A stretch of DNA of 64,000 nucleotides from Marinibacterium sp050389775 (GCF_050389775.1 NZ_CP177144.1:3782001-3846000), one strand, 5' to 3'; positions 24,171-33,936 are shown, counted from the stretch's first letter. Numbers and translations are program-made. Notes: generated by a model from the sequence alone, not told the origin.

Positions 24171-26744
24171 TCAGTACAGGCCGCCCGAACTCACCGTGCC
24201 GAAATTGGCCTTGGGCCCGACATAGGCCGTGCCCCCGGTCGAGGTGGTCACGGTCCGGCCGGTCTCGCGGCTGACTTCCTCGACCAGCGGCAGGTTGGAA
24301 CCCATGGCAAAGCCACCGTCATAGGCCACGCCAAAGATCGGCTCTTCGCCATCGCGGAAATACTCGGCCACGACGTAATCGCCGGTGGCATCGTCGGGCA
24401 GCCGCGCGCCGGTCAGGCGGTGGATCTTGATGAAATGGCCGCCCGGCGGCACGTCGAAGGGCCCGCCGCCGTACTTGGCCACGGCCTTTTCCATGAACCG
24501 CTGGAACACCGGGCCACACATCGACCCGCCATAGGCCCCCCGGCCCATCGGGCGCGGGTTGTCATAACCGATGTAGCAGCCCGCCGCGATGTTCGACGTG
24601 AAGCCCACGAACCAGACATCCCGGGCATCGTTGGTCGTGCCGGTCTTGCCGGCAGTCGGCACCGGCAGGTTGACCACGCCGGCGGCCGTGCCCCGTTCGA
24701 CCACGCCGCGCATCATCGAGGTCAGCTGGTAGGCCGTGATCGCGTTCATCACCCGGCTGCGGTTCGACACGATCTGCGGCGCCTGGCCGGGGTTGAGATA
24801 GGGCGCGGTGCAATCAACGCAATCGCGCTGGTCATGGCGATAGACCGTGCGGCCATAGCGGTCCTGGATCCGGTCGACCAGCGTCGGTTCGACCCGCTCG
24901 CCCCCATTGGCGAACATCGCATAGGCCGACACCATCTTGTAAAGCGTGGTCTCCTCGGATCCCAGGGCATTGGCCAGGTAACGGCCCATGTCGTCATAGA
25001 CCCCGAAGCGCTCGGCGTAATCGGCCACCACGCCCATGCCCACTTCCTGGGCCAGGCGGATGGTCATCAGGTTCCGCGACCGTTCGATCCCCGTGCGCAG
25101 GGGCGTCGGGCCGTAATACTGGTTGGACGCGTTTTTGGGCCGCCACAGGCCCTGGGGCGTGTTGATCTCGATCGGGGCGTCGACCACGATCGTCGCCGGG
25201 CTGTACCCGCTGTCCAGCGCCGCGGCATAGACAAACGGCTTGAAGCTCGACCCCGGCTGGCGCATCGCCTGGGTCGCCCGGTTGAAAACCGAGGATTGAT
25301 AGGAAAACCCGCCCTGCATGGCGATCACGCGTCCGGTGTTGACGTCCATCGCCACGAAACCGCCCTGCACGCGCGGCACCTGGCGCAGGGTCCAGCGGAT
25401 GAAGGACCCGTCGTCGTCGCTGGTCATGCGGCGCACATGCACCACGTCGCCGACCTCGACCAGGTCGCCCGCGCCCTGGGCCCGCGAGGACAGCGTGCCG
25501 TCCGCCCGCCGCTTGCGCGCCCATTGGGCATCCTTGGCCGGCACCCAATGGCCGCCTTCGACCTCGTCGACCCCTTCGATGCCGATCCGCGCGTCGCCGC
25601 CGCGGATCTCAAGCACCACAGCCGGATACCATTGGTTTTCAAGGGTGATGTCGCGCCCGATCCGCACCGCCGCCAGCGCCGCGCGCCAATCGGCCTCGGT
25701 CGTCAGCTGGTCGGCCGCGATGGTCTCGCCGGTGCCGTTCCAGATGCCCAGCGACCGGTCGTACTGCTCCAGCGCGATGCGCAGCGATTCCGCCGCCTCG
25801 ACCTGCATTTCCTCGTCGATCGTCGCGCGCACCGTGTAGCCGCCGGTAAAGAATTCCTCTTCGTCGCGCGAACCGATGTAATCCTCCGACAGGCTCAGCT
25901 GGCGCCGGATCTCGTCGGTGAAGTAATCCCGCGGCGGCAGCGCCGTGCGGAAGCTTTCGAAATCGCCGTTCTGCACCGATTGCAGCGGCGCGTTGACTTC
26001 CTTGGTATAGATTTCGGCCGTCAGGTAGCCGTTTTCGAACATTTCCTTCAGCACGAAATCGCGCCGTGCCAGCAGCCGGTCCTTCTGGCGCACCGGGTGG
26101 TAATCCGACGGCGCCTTGGGCAGCGAGGCCAGGAAGGCCGCCTCGTGCGGGGCCAGCTCGGCCAGGGTCTTGTTGAAATAGGTCTGCGCGGCGGCGGCCA
26201 CGCCATAGGAATTCTGGCCCAGGTAGATCTCGTTGAGATAGAGTTCCAGGATGTCTTCCTTGGACAGCGCCCGTTCCACCCGCGAAGCCAGGATGATTTC
26301 CTTGATCTTGCGCTCGGCCTGGCGGTCGCCCGACAGCAGGAAGTTCTTCATCACCTGCTGGGTGATCGTCGACGCCCCGCGCACGTTCTGGCCGCGCGAC
26401 TGGATCGCCTCGACGCCCGCGGCGGCGATGCCGCGCATGTCATAGCCCTGGTGGATGTAGAAATTCTTGTCCTCGGCCGAGATGAACGCCTGTTTCACCA
26501 GGTCGGGGATGTCCTCGGCCGGGGTGAACAGGCGCCGCTCGCGGGCGAATTCGTCGATCAGCTGGCCTTCGCCGGAATAGATCCGGCTGATGGTCGGCGG
26601 CTGGTATTGCGCCAGCGATTCATAGCTCGGCAGGTCGCGCCCGTACATGTAGAGCACGCCGCCGACGGTCAGCGCGGCCATGGCGACGCCCAGCGTGACA
26701 AAGCTGAAGATCGCGCCGAAGAAAGAGAAGATGAACCGGATCAC
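24171..26744 (-). CDS. mrcA: Penicillin-binding protein 1A
   Basis: 857 residues. N-terminal membrane anchor (about 6-30); glycosyltransferase domain with catalytic Glu in FISAEDKNFYIHQG and motifs RGASTITQQVMKN and KIKEIILASRVE; an OB-like insertion; and transpeptidase with active Ser in GSSFKPFVYAAAL, SRN, and the KTG box GKTGTTNDARD. It polymerises and crosslinks peptidoglycan in the periplasm. It is followed upstream (129 bases) by the amidase gene on the same strand, a common alphaproteobacterial pairing. Confidence 0.96.
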   Translation of the reverse strand: MIRFIFSFFGAIFSFVTLGVAMAALTVGGVLYMYGRDLPSYESLAQYQPPTISRIYSGEGQLIDEFARERRLFTPAEDIPDLVKQAFISAEDKNFYIHQGYDMRGIAAAGVEAIQSRGQNVRGASTITQQVMKNFLLSGDRQAERKIKEIILASRVERALSKEDILELYLNEIYLGQNSYGVAAAAQTYFNKTLAELAPHEAAFLASLPKAPSDYHPVRQKDRLLARRDFVLKEMFENGYLTAEIYTKEVNAPLQSVQNGDFESFRTALPPRDYFTDEIRRQLSLSEDYIGSRDEEEFFTGGYTVRATIDEEMQVEAAESLRIALEQYDRSLGIWNGTGETIAADQLTTEADWRAALAAVRIGRDITLENQWYPAVVLEIRGGDARIGIEGVDEVEGGHWVPAKDAQWARKRRADGTLSSRAQGAGDLVEVGDVVHVRRMTSDDDGSFIRWTLRQVPRVQGGFVAMDVNTGRVIAMQGGFSYQSSVFNRATQAMRQPGSSFKPFVYAAALDSGYSPATIVVDAPIEINTPQGLWRPKNASNQYYGPTPLRTGIERSRNLMTIRLAQEVGMGVVADYAERFGVYDDMGRYLANALGSEETTLYKMVSAYAMFANGGERVEPTLVDRIQDRYGRTVYRHDQRDCVDCTAPYLNPGQAPQIVSNRSRVMNAITAYQLTSMMRGVVERGTAAGVVNLPVPTAGKTGTTNDARDVWFVGFTSNIAAGCYIGYDNPRPMGRGAYGGSMCGPVFQRFMEKAVAKYGGGPFDVPPGGHFIKIHRLTGARLPDDATGDYVVAEYFRDGEEPIFGVAYDGGFAMGSNLPLVEEVSRETGRTVTTSTGGTAYVGPKANFGTVSSGGLY

Positions 26745-26873
26745 GCGCCTGCCTCAAAGGTTTCAAGTCGCACATTATAAGGATCGGCCGAAGCAGGGTC
26801 AAAGCACGACGCTGCGAGACGCGGAGCGCCGCCTGCCCCGCCCCCGTCGGCCCGTGGGCGGCCCAGGGGGACG

Positions 26874-28169
26874 TTACTGGCGGACAAGGGATTTCTGCGC
26901 CGCATCCGACACCGCCCAGCTTTGCAGGGCCGCGCGGATCGCCTCGGCCATGCCGGCGCGCCACTTCGGGTTTTGCAGGTTGTCCAGGTCGCGCGGGCTC
27001 GACAGGAACCCGATCTCGACCAGGACCGAGGGGATATCGGCCGCCTTGAGCACGGAAAACCCGGCCAGCCGCAGCGGCCGGCGGTTCATCGGCCCGCCGG
27101 TCTGGGTCATTTCGGTCACGATGGTCCGGGCCAGCGCCCGCGTGCGCGGCCGGGTTTCCTGGCGCGCCAGGTCCAGCAGGATGTCGGTCACCTCGTCGTC
27201 GGTCCCGCTGAGGTCGACGCCCGACAGGATCTCGTCGCGCTCGTGCCGCTGGGCCAGCAGTTCGGACGCCTTGTCCGACGAATCCTCGCTGAGCACGTAG
27301 ACCGTGGCGCCATGGGCATGACCCTCGGCCAGGGAATCGGCATGCAGCGAGATGAAGACATCGGCCTGCGCCTCGTGGGCCATGGCCACCCGCCGTTCGA
27401 GCGACACGAAATGATCGGCGTCGCGGGTCAGGACCACCTCGAATCCCCCCGCCCGCAGCAGGGTTTCGCGGATCTCGCGGGCAAAGGTCAGCATCAGGTC
27501 CTTCTCGGCCAGGTCGCCCTGTTCGGCGCCCGGGTCGATGCCGCCATGGCCCGGGTCGAGCACCACGCGCATCGGCGCATCCGGCCCGCGTTCGCGCGGA
27601 GGCGTCAGCACGGCGGCCGGCGGCAGGTCCCACCGCGGGTCATGCGGCGCGCCGGCGGCGGCGTTGAAGATCTCGGCGCTGGTCGGCAGCAACAGCATGG
27701 TCAGCTCACCCCGGCCGCTGCTTTCCGACACCGCCAGCCCGGCCTGGCGCACCTCCATCGGCTCGGCCAGGCCCAGCACCAGGCGGGTCAGTCCCGGCCG
27801 GTAGGTGCCCGCCCGGGCCGAGGTCACCTTGGCCGATTGCACCAGCGCGTCGAGGTCCAGCCCGGTCCAGTCGACCTCGCGGAAGTCGATGACCAGCCGG
27901 CGCGGGTTATCAAGGGTGAACAGCCGCCAGGGCACGCCCTGGCTCAGCCCAAGGCGGATGTCGACCCGGCCCTTGGGCAAGTCGGCGATCCGGCTGGTCC
28001 CGGCATCGACCCGCGCCAGGCCCGAGAAATCCTGTGCCCGCGCCGGGATGTTTTGTGCCTGCGCCCCGGCCGGGACATCCTGTGCCGGAGCTTCCGCCGG
28101 GGCGACAAGCACGGCAAGCCACGCGGCCATCGCGAGGGCGGCGATCCTGACCATCTGTCCTGTTTCCAT
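26874..28169 (-). CDS. N-acetylmuramoyl-L-alanine amidase, AMIN plus Amidase_3
   Basis: 431 residues (or 426 from the ATG at 28154, which gives a cleaner signal peptide MVRIAALAMAAWLAVLVAPA). AMIN domain about 60-165 (LSQGVPWRLFTLDNPRRLVIDF), targeting to the cell wall; catalytic domain with zinc ligands in VVLDPGHGGIDPG, LAEKDLMLTF and ISLHADSL, and Glu in VLVEIGFLSSP. It cleaves the bond between MurNAc and the peptide stem, as in daughter-cell separation (AmiC type). It may form an operon with PBP1A. Confidence 0.93.
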   Translation of the reverse strand: METGQMVRIAALAMAAWLAVLVAPAEAPAQDVPAGAQAQNIPARAQDFSGLARVDAGTSRIADLPKGRVDIRLGLSQGVPWRLFTLDNPRRLVIDFREVDWTGLDLDALVQSAKVTSARAGTYRPGLTRLVLGLAEPMEVRQAGLAVSESSGRGELTMLLLPTSAEIFNAAAGAPHDPRWDLPPAAVLTPPRERGPDAPMRVVLDPGHGGIDPGAEQGDLAEKDLMLTFAREIRETLLRAGGFEVVLTRDADHFVSLERRVAMAHEAQADVFISLHADSLAEGHAHGATVYVLSEDSSDKASELLAQRHERDEILSGVDLSGTDDEVTDILLDLARQETRPRTRALARTIVTEMTQTGGPMNRRPLRLAGFSVLKAADIPSVLVEIGFLSSPRDLDNLQNPKWRAGMAEAIRAALQSWAVSDAAQKSLVRQ

Positions 28170-28266
28170 TCCTGCTCGGTCCCGGGACCGCCCGCCTGTC
28201 CGGCGGGTCGGTCGGGCGGTTGGGACATGGACGCTGACGCCCCTGCCCGGTTGCCGCCCTTCTACC

Positions 28267-29415
28267 TCAGGATCGCGCCGTCATGAAGTCCTTCAGGCGT
28301 CGCAGCCCCTCTACCATGTCCTCGGTCGACCCGGCATAGGAAAACCGCAGGGTGCCCGCGCCCCGGACCGGGTCGAAATCCAGCCCCGGCGTCACCGCCA
28401 CCCCCGCCTCGGTCAGGATCTCGCGGGCAAAGGCCCGGCTGTTGTCGGTCAGCCCGGAAACATCGGCATAGACATAGAACGCCCCGTCGGGCGGCGCGAT
28501 CCGGTCGAACCCCGCCCCCGGCAGGCCCTCCATCAGCAGCTGGCGGTTGCGCGTGTAGACATCGACGTTGCGCTGCAGTTCCTCGTCGCACTCCATCGAG
28601 GCCAGCGCGGCCAGCTGCGAGACATGCGGCGGGCAGATGTACATGTTCTGGGCCAGCCGCTCGACGATGCGCACCTGGTCCTCGGGCACGACCATCCAGC
28701 CGATCCGCCAGCCGGTCATCGAGAAATACTTGGAAAAGGAATTTATGACATAGACATCGTCGGTCACTTCCAGCGCGGTCACGGCCTTCTGTTCGTATTC
28801 CAGCCCGTGGTAGATCTCGTCGCTGATGAAAGACATGCCCTGGTCCTGCGTGGCGCCGATCAGCGCGGCCAGCGCCGGCTTGTCCAGCATCGTGCCCGTC
28901 GGGTTGCCCGGGCTGGCCACCAGCAGGCCGGCCAGGTCCCGGCCCGCGAAATCCTCGACCACCGGCTGATAGCGGTTTTCCGGCCGGGTGATCAGGTCGA
29001 CGGGCTCCAGCCCGAGGCCGGTCAGGATCTGGCGATAGGACGGATAGCCCGGCGCGCCGATGCCCACCCGGTCGCCGCTGTCGAAGAGCGCGTTGAACGC
29101 CAGGATGAACCCTCCGGTCGAGCCGTTGGTCACCACGACGCGCTCGGGGTCGAGATCGATGTCGTACCAGCGCCCGTAAAGCGCCGCGATCCGCGTGCGC
29201 AGCTCGGGCAGGCCGAGGGCCACGGTATAGCCCATCGGGTCGTCCGACCCCAGCGCCTCGCGCACCGCCCGGACGGCGCCCACCGGCGCCCCGGTCGATG
29301 GCTGGCCGACCTCCATGTGGATGATGTGGCGTCCGTCCTCTTCCAGCTGGCGGGCAGCTTCCATGACATCCATCACAATGAAGGGATCGACATTGGACCG
29401 GCTTGAGTTTCGCAT
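28267..29415 (-). CDS. Class I/II pyridoxal-phosphate aminotransferase
   Basis: 382 residues from the ATG at 29415 (GGGAG six bases upstream). PLP-binding Lys in NSFSKYFSMTGWRIGW, substrate Arg in TLRFSYAGS, and the PLP Asp/Tyr motif FISDEIYHGLEY. It is an aspartate-type aminotransferase; the substrate cannot be fixed. It is divergent from the M48 protease gene with only 22 bases between starts, so promoters overlap. Confidence 0.9.
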   Translation of the reverse strand: MRNSSRSNVDPFIVMDVMEAARQLEEDGRHIIHMEVGQPSTGAPVGAVRAVREALGSDDPMGYTVALGLPELRTRIAALYGRWYDIDLDPERVVVTNGSTGGFILAFNALFDSGDRVGIGAPGYPSYRQILTGLGLEPVDLITRPENRYQPVVEDFAGRDLAGLLVASPGNPTGTMLDKPALAALIGATQDQGMSFISDEIYHGLEYEQKAVTALEVTDDVYVINSFSKYFSMTGWRIGWMVVPEDQVRIVERLAQNMYICPPHVSQLAALASMECDEELQRNVDVYTRNRQLLMEGLPGAGFDRIAPPDGAFYVYADVSGLTDNSRAFAREILTEAGVAVTPGLDFDPVRGAGTLRFSYAGSTEDMVEGLRRLKDFMTARS

Positions 29416-29437
29416 AAGGCTCTCCCATGGTGCGGCC

Positions 29438-30787
29438 ATGGGTTTTCACCGCGTTGTTCGGGCCGCGTCAATCCCGGCCGCCTGTCTTGCCTGGGTCCTG
29501 ACGTGCTGCCTGGCCATGCCTGCCGCAGCGATAGGCTTATTGCGCGATCCCGACATCGAAATGTCGCTGACGAGGTTGTCGGCCCCGATTCTCCAGGCCG
29601 CGGGGCTGAATCCCAAGCGCGTGCGGGTGCTGGTCGTCAATGACGGGGCGCTCAATGCATTTGTCGTCGACAACCAGACGATCTTCCTGAACTACGGTCT
29701 GATCAACCGGGTCGAAAGCGCCCGGGCCGTGCAGGCCGTCATCGCCCACGAGGCCGCCCACATCGCCAATGGCCACATCGCCCGGCGCATGGCCAACCTG
29801 AAATCGGCGCGCACCGTGGCCGGGCTGGGCCTGGCGCTGGCCGTGGCCGCCGCGGCCGCCGGCGCGGGCGGTGATGCGGCCACCGGGCTGGCCTTTGGCA
29901 CGTCATCCTCGGCGCTGCGGTCCTTCCTGGCCCATACCCGGGCCGAAGAGGCCTCGGCCGATCAATCCGCCGGGCGCTACCTGCGCTCCGCCGGGATCAA
30001 TCCCGAGGGGCTGGTCGAGCTGCACGAGATCTTCCGCGGCCAGGAAGTGCTGAGCCAGGGTCGCCAGGATCCCTACATGCGCAGCCACCCTCTGACCTCC
30101 GACCGCATCCGCGCGGCCCGGGCCTATGTGGCGGCCAATGGCAACGATGCCCCGCCTTCGGCCAGCGACAGCTATTGGTATGCCCGGATGCGCGGCAAGC
30201 TCACGGCCTTTACCCGCTCGCCATCCTGGACCCTGCGCCAGGCCCGGTCCGAGCCCTATGCCGATGTGCGCCACATGCGCGAGGCCGTGGCCCACCACCT
30301 GAATTCCAACATGCCGGCGGCGGTCCAGGCGATCGACGCGGCCATCGCCCAGCGGCCCGACGATGCCTATTACTGGGACCTCAAGGGCCAGATCCTCCTG
30401 GAAAGCCGCCAGACCTCGGCCGCCGTCGCGGCCTATGCCCGCGCGGCCCGGGGTGCGCCTTCCGAGCCGCTGATCCTCGGGGCCTATGGCCGCGCGCTGC
30501 TGGCAGATGGCCAACCCAAGGCGGCGCTGAAACAGCTTGAAGCGGCCCGGGCCCGGGATTTCCGCGATGCCCGGGTGCTGCGGGACCTGGGCCAGGCCTA
30601 TGCGGAAACAGGCCAGCCGGGCATGGCCTCGCTTGCCGTGGCCGAACGATATGCCCTACAGGGGCGGCTGAAGGATGCCGGCTATCACGCGCAACGGGCC
30701 GTCGGGCTTCTGCCCCGGGGCTCTCCTGCATGGCAACGCGCCGATGACGTGCTCGTCGCGGCCGAACAATTCGAGAAACGGAGATGA
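29438..30787 (+). CDS. Periplasmic M48 metalloprotease with TPR repeats (BepA-like)
   Basis: 449 residues. Signal peptide (AACLAWVLTCCLAMPAAA), then zinc-protease motif HEAAH (VIAHEAAHIANGH) and third ligand in RAEEASADQSAGRYL. The C-terminal half holds several TPR-like repeats (YYWDLKGQILLESRQTSAAV and following). This is the BepA/YfgC layout, an outer-membrane quality-control protease and chaperone. It overlaps the DsbA-like gene by 4 bases, so the pair is co-expressed. Confidence 0.9.
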   Translation: MGFHRVVRAASIPAACLAWVLTCCLAMPAAAIGLLRDPDIEMSLTRLSAPILQAAGLNPKRVRVLVVNDGALNAFVVDNQTIFLNYGLINRVESARAVQAVIAHEAAHIANGHIARRMANLKSARTVAGLGLALAVAAAAAGAGGDAATGLAFGTSSSALRSFLAHTRAEEASADQSAGRYLRSAGINPEGLVELHEIFRGQEVLSQGRQDPYMRSHPLTSDRIRAARAYVAANGNDAPPSASDSYWYARMRGKLTAFTRSPSWTLRQARSEPYADVRHMREAVAHHLNSNMPAAVQAIDAAIAQRPDDAYYWDLKGQILLESRQTSAAVAAYARAARGAPSEPLILGAYGRALLADGQPKAALKQLEAARARDFRDARVLRDLGQAYAETGQPGMASLAVAERYALQGRLKDAGYHAQRAVGLLPRGSPAWQRADDVLVAAEQFEKRR

Positions 30788-31581
30788 CAATGATCCGCCA
30801 AATGGTCACCCGCGCGACGCAATCGTCGCGCGCCCCGAATGCCACGCTGGCACCGCTCGGCCTCGCGGCCGCGCTGGTCGCCTCGCCGGTGCTGGCGTTC
30901 GACATCAACGCCATGAGCGACACCGAAAAGGCCGCCTTCGGCGAGGCCGTGCGCGAATACCTGATTGACAACCCCGAGACGATCGTCGATGCGATCAACG
31001 TGCTCGAAGGGCGCCAGGCCCAGGCCCAGGCCCAGGCCGATTTCGATCTGGTGTCGCAATATGCCGATGCGATCTTCGACGACGGGTTCTCCTGGGTCGG
31101 GGGCAACCCCGACGGTGACATCACCCTGGTCGAATTCCTGGATTACCGCTGTGGTTATTGCCGGCGGGCGCATCCCGAGGTGGCCGAGTTGCTGGCCGAA
31201 GATGGCAACATCCGCGTGATCATCAAGGAATTCCCCATCCTGGGCGAGGCTTCGCTCATCTCGTCGCGGTTTGCCATCGCGGTCAAGCACGTGGCCGGGG
31301 ATGATGCCTATGCTCAGGTCCATGACGTGCTGATGGAATTCTCGGGCGACCCGACAGATGTGGCCCTGCGGCGGATTGCCGAGGGCCTGGGGTTGGAGGC
31401 CGATCCGATCCTGGAGGCCATGGACAGCGATGCCGTGACGCAGGAAATCGCGACGACGCGCTCGTTGGCCCAGGCGCTGCAGATCAATGGCACGCCGACC
31501 TTTGTGCTGGAGGACGAGCTCCTGCGCGGCTTCGTGCCCGCCGATCAGATGGCCATCATGGTCGCCGACAAACGCGGCTGA
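30784..31581 (+). CDS. DsbA/ScsC-family periplasmic thiol-disulfide protein
   Basis: 265 residues with signal peptide (LGLAAALVASPVLA). An N-terminal helical segment (about 40-95) resembles the oligomerisation region of ScsC/Com1-type proteins, then a thioredoxin fold with active site DYRCGYCRRAHPE and cis-Pro in NGTPTFVLED. It acts on disulfides of secreted proteins. Translationally coupled to the M48 protease, which suggests shared envelope-protein quality control. Confidence 0.92.
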   Translation: MTMIRQMVTRATQSSRAPNATLAPLGLAAALVASPVLAFDINAMSDTEKAAFGEAVREYLIDNPETIVDAINVLEGRQAQAQAQADFDLVSQYADAIFDDGFSWVGGNPDGDITLVEFLDYRCGYCRRAHPEVAELLAEDGNIRVIIKEFPILGEASLISSRFAIAVKHVAGDDAYAQVHDVLMEFSGDPTDVALRRIAEGLGLEADPILEAMDSDAVTQEIATTRSLAQALQINGTPTFVLEDELLRGFVPADQMAIMVADKRG

Positions 31582-31592
31582 ACCCGCGCGCC

Positions 31593-31620
31593 GTAGGATG
31601 GGTGCCAGCACCCATCCTAC
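31593..31620. repeat. Perfect palindrome, REP-like
   Basis: A 12-bp stem, GTAGGATGGGTG and its exact complement, with a CCAG loop. It lies 12 bases after the DsbA-like stop, and 99 bases beyond the end of a REP-associated transposase gene. It could be a terminator stem (no T run) and also fits the hairpins these transposases recognise. Confidence 0.7.
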
Positions 31621-31690
31621 CCAGACCATGACCCACCGCAGGACCATTGCACTGCCCTGCCCTCCGAAGGATCGGACAGCCAACACCTTG

Positions 31691-31714
31691 GCGCAGGATC
31701 GCGGCATCCTACGC
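31691..31714. repeat. Imperfect palindrome next to the transposase gene
   Basis: GCG-C-AGGAT, loop CGCGGC, ATCCT-A-CGC: two stacked stems with a single mismatch step. It shares the AGGAT/ATCCT core with the perfect palindrome at 31593 and lies 5 bases after the transposase stop. Confidence 0.5.
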
Positions 31715-31718
31715 GGGA

Positions 31719-32264
31719 TCATTCGCCGAAACACATCTCGGCCGGCACGTTCTCCGGCACCTTCGCCCTGCCGCACAAATCGGCCGGCACGCGCCCGCTG
31801 CGCATGTCCCGATGCAGCGACGAATAGGGCCAATCCTCGGCCCGCGAGACCAGCCCGTGCCGCACCGGGTTCATCCAGCAATAGCGCAGGTGCAGGTTCA
31901 TGTCCTCTTCATCGCGGATCACGTGCTCCCAGAACCGCCGCTGCCAGACCCCGCATTCCTGCTTGCATTCCTGCGATTGCCCCCGCGGCGCCTTGCGCCC
32001 CAGGCTGCGCGTGAACCGCGTCTTGATCAGCCGCCAGCGGGTCGAGAAATCACAATCCCCCGGCGGCAGCGTCCAGATCGCGTGCAAATGGTCCGGCAGG
32101 ACCACCGCCGCCTCGGTGACAAAAGGCCGCTCGCGGCAGGTCACCCCGTAGGCCGCGCGCAGTCGGTCGATCTGGTCCACCAGCTCTGCACTGCCTGGCC
32201 GCGCCAGGCGCAGGGAAAAGAAATAGGTTCCGCCGGGCACCCGGCGTCGTCGATAAGCGGTCAT
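31719..32264 (-). CDS. REP-associated tyrosine transposase (RAYT)
   Basis: 181 residues. The Y1/HUH nuclease fold is shown by VVLPDHLHAIWTLP (His-x-His metal motif) and the catalytic Tyr in NLHLRYCWMNPVRHGLV, followed by WPYSSLHRD, the signature of RAYT proteins. These are domesticated IS200/IS605-like enzymes that process palindromic REP elements without moving themselves. Two palindromes lie directly beyond its 3' end. Upstream RBS is weak. Confidence 0.9.
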   Translation of the reverse strand: MTAYRRRRVPGGTYFFSLRLARPGSAELVDQIDRLRAAYGVTCRERPFVTEAAVVLPDHLHAIWTLPPGDCDFSTRWRLIKTRFTRSLGRKAPRGQSQECKQECGVWQRRFWEHVIRDEEDMNLHLRYCWMNPVRHGLVSRAEDWPYSSLHRDMRSGRVPADLCGRAKVPENVPAEMCFGE

Positions 32265-32311
32265 GAAACGGGGATAAGCCCGAACCGGTTAAAGCCCGGT
32301 TTACGCCGCTC

Positions 32312-32662
32312 TCACCGATCGAGGATTTTCGCGACCGGCCGCCCCTTCGCCAATTCGTCGACCAGCTTGTCCAGCCTTCGGATGTCCTGCATCAGCGGCT
32401 CGTCGATCTCCTCGATCCGTACGCCGCAGATGCGCCCGGTGACCTTCTCCCGCTGAGGGTTCATCGCCGGCGCCTCGCCAAAAACCCGGGCCACATCCGC
32501 GTCGCCGGCAACCAACTGCTCCAGCACGTCCGGCCCATAGCCCGTCAGCCAGCAGAAGACCGCGTCCACCTCGGCTTTCGTCCGCCCCTTGCGCCCTGCC
32601 TTGGCCACGTAGAGCGGGTAGAGATCGCCAAAACGCATCCCGTAGATCCGATGCCCGGCCAT
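32312..32662 (-). CDS. DUF2200 family protein
   Basis: 116 residues, full length for the family. It starts MAGHRIYGMRFGDLYPLYVA and carries KAGRKGRTKAEVDAVFCWLTGY and EPLMQDIRRLDKLVDELAKG, matching the DUF2200 pattern I know. Function unknown. It lies 51 bases after ispG on the same strand. Confidence 0.85.
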   Translation of the reverse strand: MAGHRIYGMRFGDLYPLYVAKAGRKGRTKAEVDAVFCWLTGYGPDVLEQLVAGDADVARVFGEAPAMNPQREKVTGRICGVRIEEIDEPLMQDIRRLDKLVDELAKGRPVAKILDR

Positions 32663-32713
32663 ACCGCCCCCACTTTAGCTTCGCCTCGCAAGCCTCTGCC
32701 AGGGAGATGAAAC

Positions 32714-33835
32714 CTACTCCGCCGCCTCCGGTGCCGCGTCCAGTTCAGCAGCCTTCTTCTCGACCTCTTCCACGATGTGGTCGATCATCTGCTCGTTGCT
32801 CATCTTGTGGCTCGCCTTGCCGGCCAGGTACACCATCCCCGACCCGGCCCCGCCGCCAGTGAAGCCCACATCGGTCATCAGCGCCTCACCCGGGCCGTTC
32901 ACCACGCAACCGATGATCGACAGACTCATCGGTGTCTTGATGTGCTCCAGCCGCTTTTCCAGCTTTTCCACGGTCTTGATCACGTCGAACCCCTGCCGCG
33001 CGCAGGACGGGCAGGAGATGATGTTGACCCCCCGGTGCCGCAGCCCCAGGCTCTTGAGGATTTCGTACCCGACCTTGACCTCTTCCACCGGATCGGCGCT
33101 CAGCGACACCCGCAGCGTGTCGCCGATCCCCATCCATAGCAGGTTGCCCAGGCCGATCGCCGACTTGATCGTGCCCGAAGTCAGCCCCCCGGCCTCTGTG
33201 ATGCCCAGGTGGATCGGCTTGTCGGTCGCGTCGGCCAGGGCCTGGTAGGCCGCAGCGGAGAGGAAGACATCCGAGGCTTTGACGGAGATCTTAAACTCGT
33301 GGAAATCATTGTCTTCGAGGATGCGGATATGATCCAGACCCGATTCCACCATCGCCTCAGGGCACGGCTCGCCGTATTTCTCGAGCAGGTGCTTTTCCAG
33401 CGAGCCTGCGTTGACCCCGATCCGCATCGAACAACCGTGGTCGCGCGCCGCGGCGATGACCTCCTTGACCCGTCTCTCGTCACCGATGTTGCCCGGGTTG
33501 ATCCGCAGGCAGGCCGCCCCGGCCTCTGCGCTCTCGATCCCCCGGCGGTAATGGAAATGGATGTCGGCCACGATCGGCACCGGGCTTTCCCGAACGATGT
33601 CCTTCAGCGCCCGCGACGATGCCTCGTCGGGCACCGAAACCCGGACGATATCCGCCCCCGCCTCGGCCGCGGCCTGAACCTGGGCCACCGTCGCGGCCAC
33701 GTCGGTCGTCGGCGTGTTGGTCATCGTCTGAACCGAGATCGGGGCATCGCCGCCGACAGGCACGTTGCCCACCATGATCTGACGCGACTTGCGGCGGTAG
33801 ATGTTGCGCCACGGGCGGACGTGGTTGAGCGACAT
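32714..33835 (-). CDS. ispG: 4-hydroxy-3-methylbut-2-en-1-yl diphosphate synthase (flavodoxin)
   Basis: 373 residues from the ATG at 33835 with AGGAGG five bases upstream; the frame is open 30 codons earlier but without a site. Penultimate step of the MEP isoprenoid pathway: MEcPP to HMBPP using a 4Fe-4S cluster. N-terminal barrel with QTMTNTPTTDV; cluster Cys residues in SCPSCARQG and IIGCVVNGPGE. It follows the rodZ-like gene on the same strand, an order widely conserved in bacteria. Confidence 0.96.
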   Translation of the reverse strand: MSLNHVRPWRNIYRRKSRQIMVGNVPVGGDAPISVQTMTNTPTTDVAATVAQVQAAAEAGADIVRVSVPDEASSRALKDIVRESPVPIVADIHFHYRRGIESAEAGAACLRINPGNIGDERRVKEVIAAARDHGCSMRIGVNAGSLEKHLLEKYGEPCPEAMVESGLDHIRILEDNDFHEFKISVKASDVFLSAAAYQALADATDKPIHLGITEAGGLTSGTIKSAIGLGNLLWMGIGDTLRVSLSADPVEEVKVGYEILKSLGLRHRGVNIISCPSCARQGFDVIKTVEKLEKRLEHIKTPMSLSIIGCVVNGPGEALMTDVGFTGGGAGSGMVYLAGKASHKMSNEQMIDHIVEEVEKKAAELDAAPEAAE

Positions 33836-33936
33836 GAAAGCCTCCTGGAAATGGCTATTCGCTAGATAGGCCCCATGGACGGAAACGGCAATGCGCCCTC
33901 TGGTCTCTGGCGGCGCACCAGGCACCGCCGGGCCGC

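Noticed and set aside
24420..26780. 786-codon open frame opposite the PBP1A gene
   Set aside because: Antisense shadow of PBP1A; no family resemblance.
27805..29406. 533-codon plus-strand frame opposite the amidase and aminotransferase genes
   Set aside because: Antisense shadow spanning two well-supported genes and their spacer.
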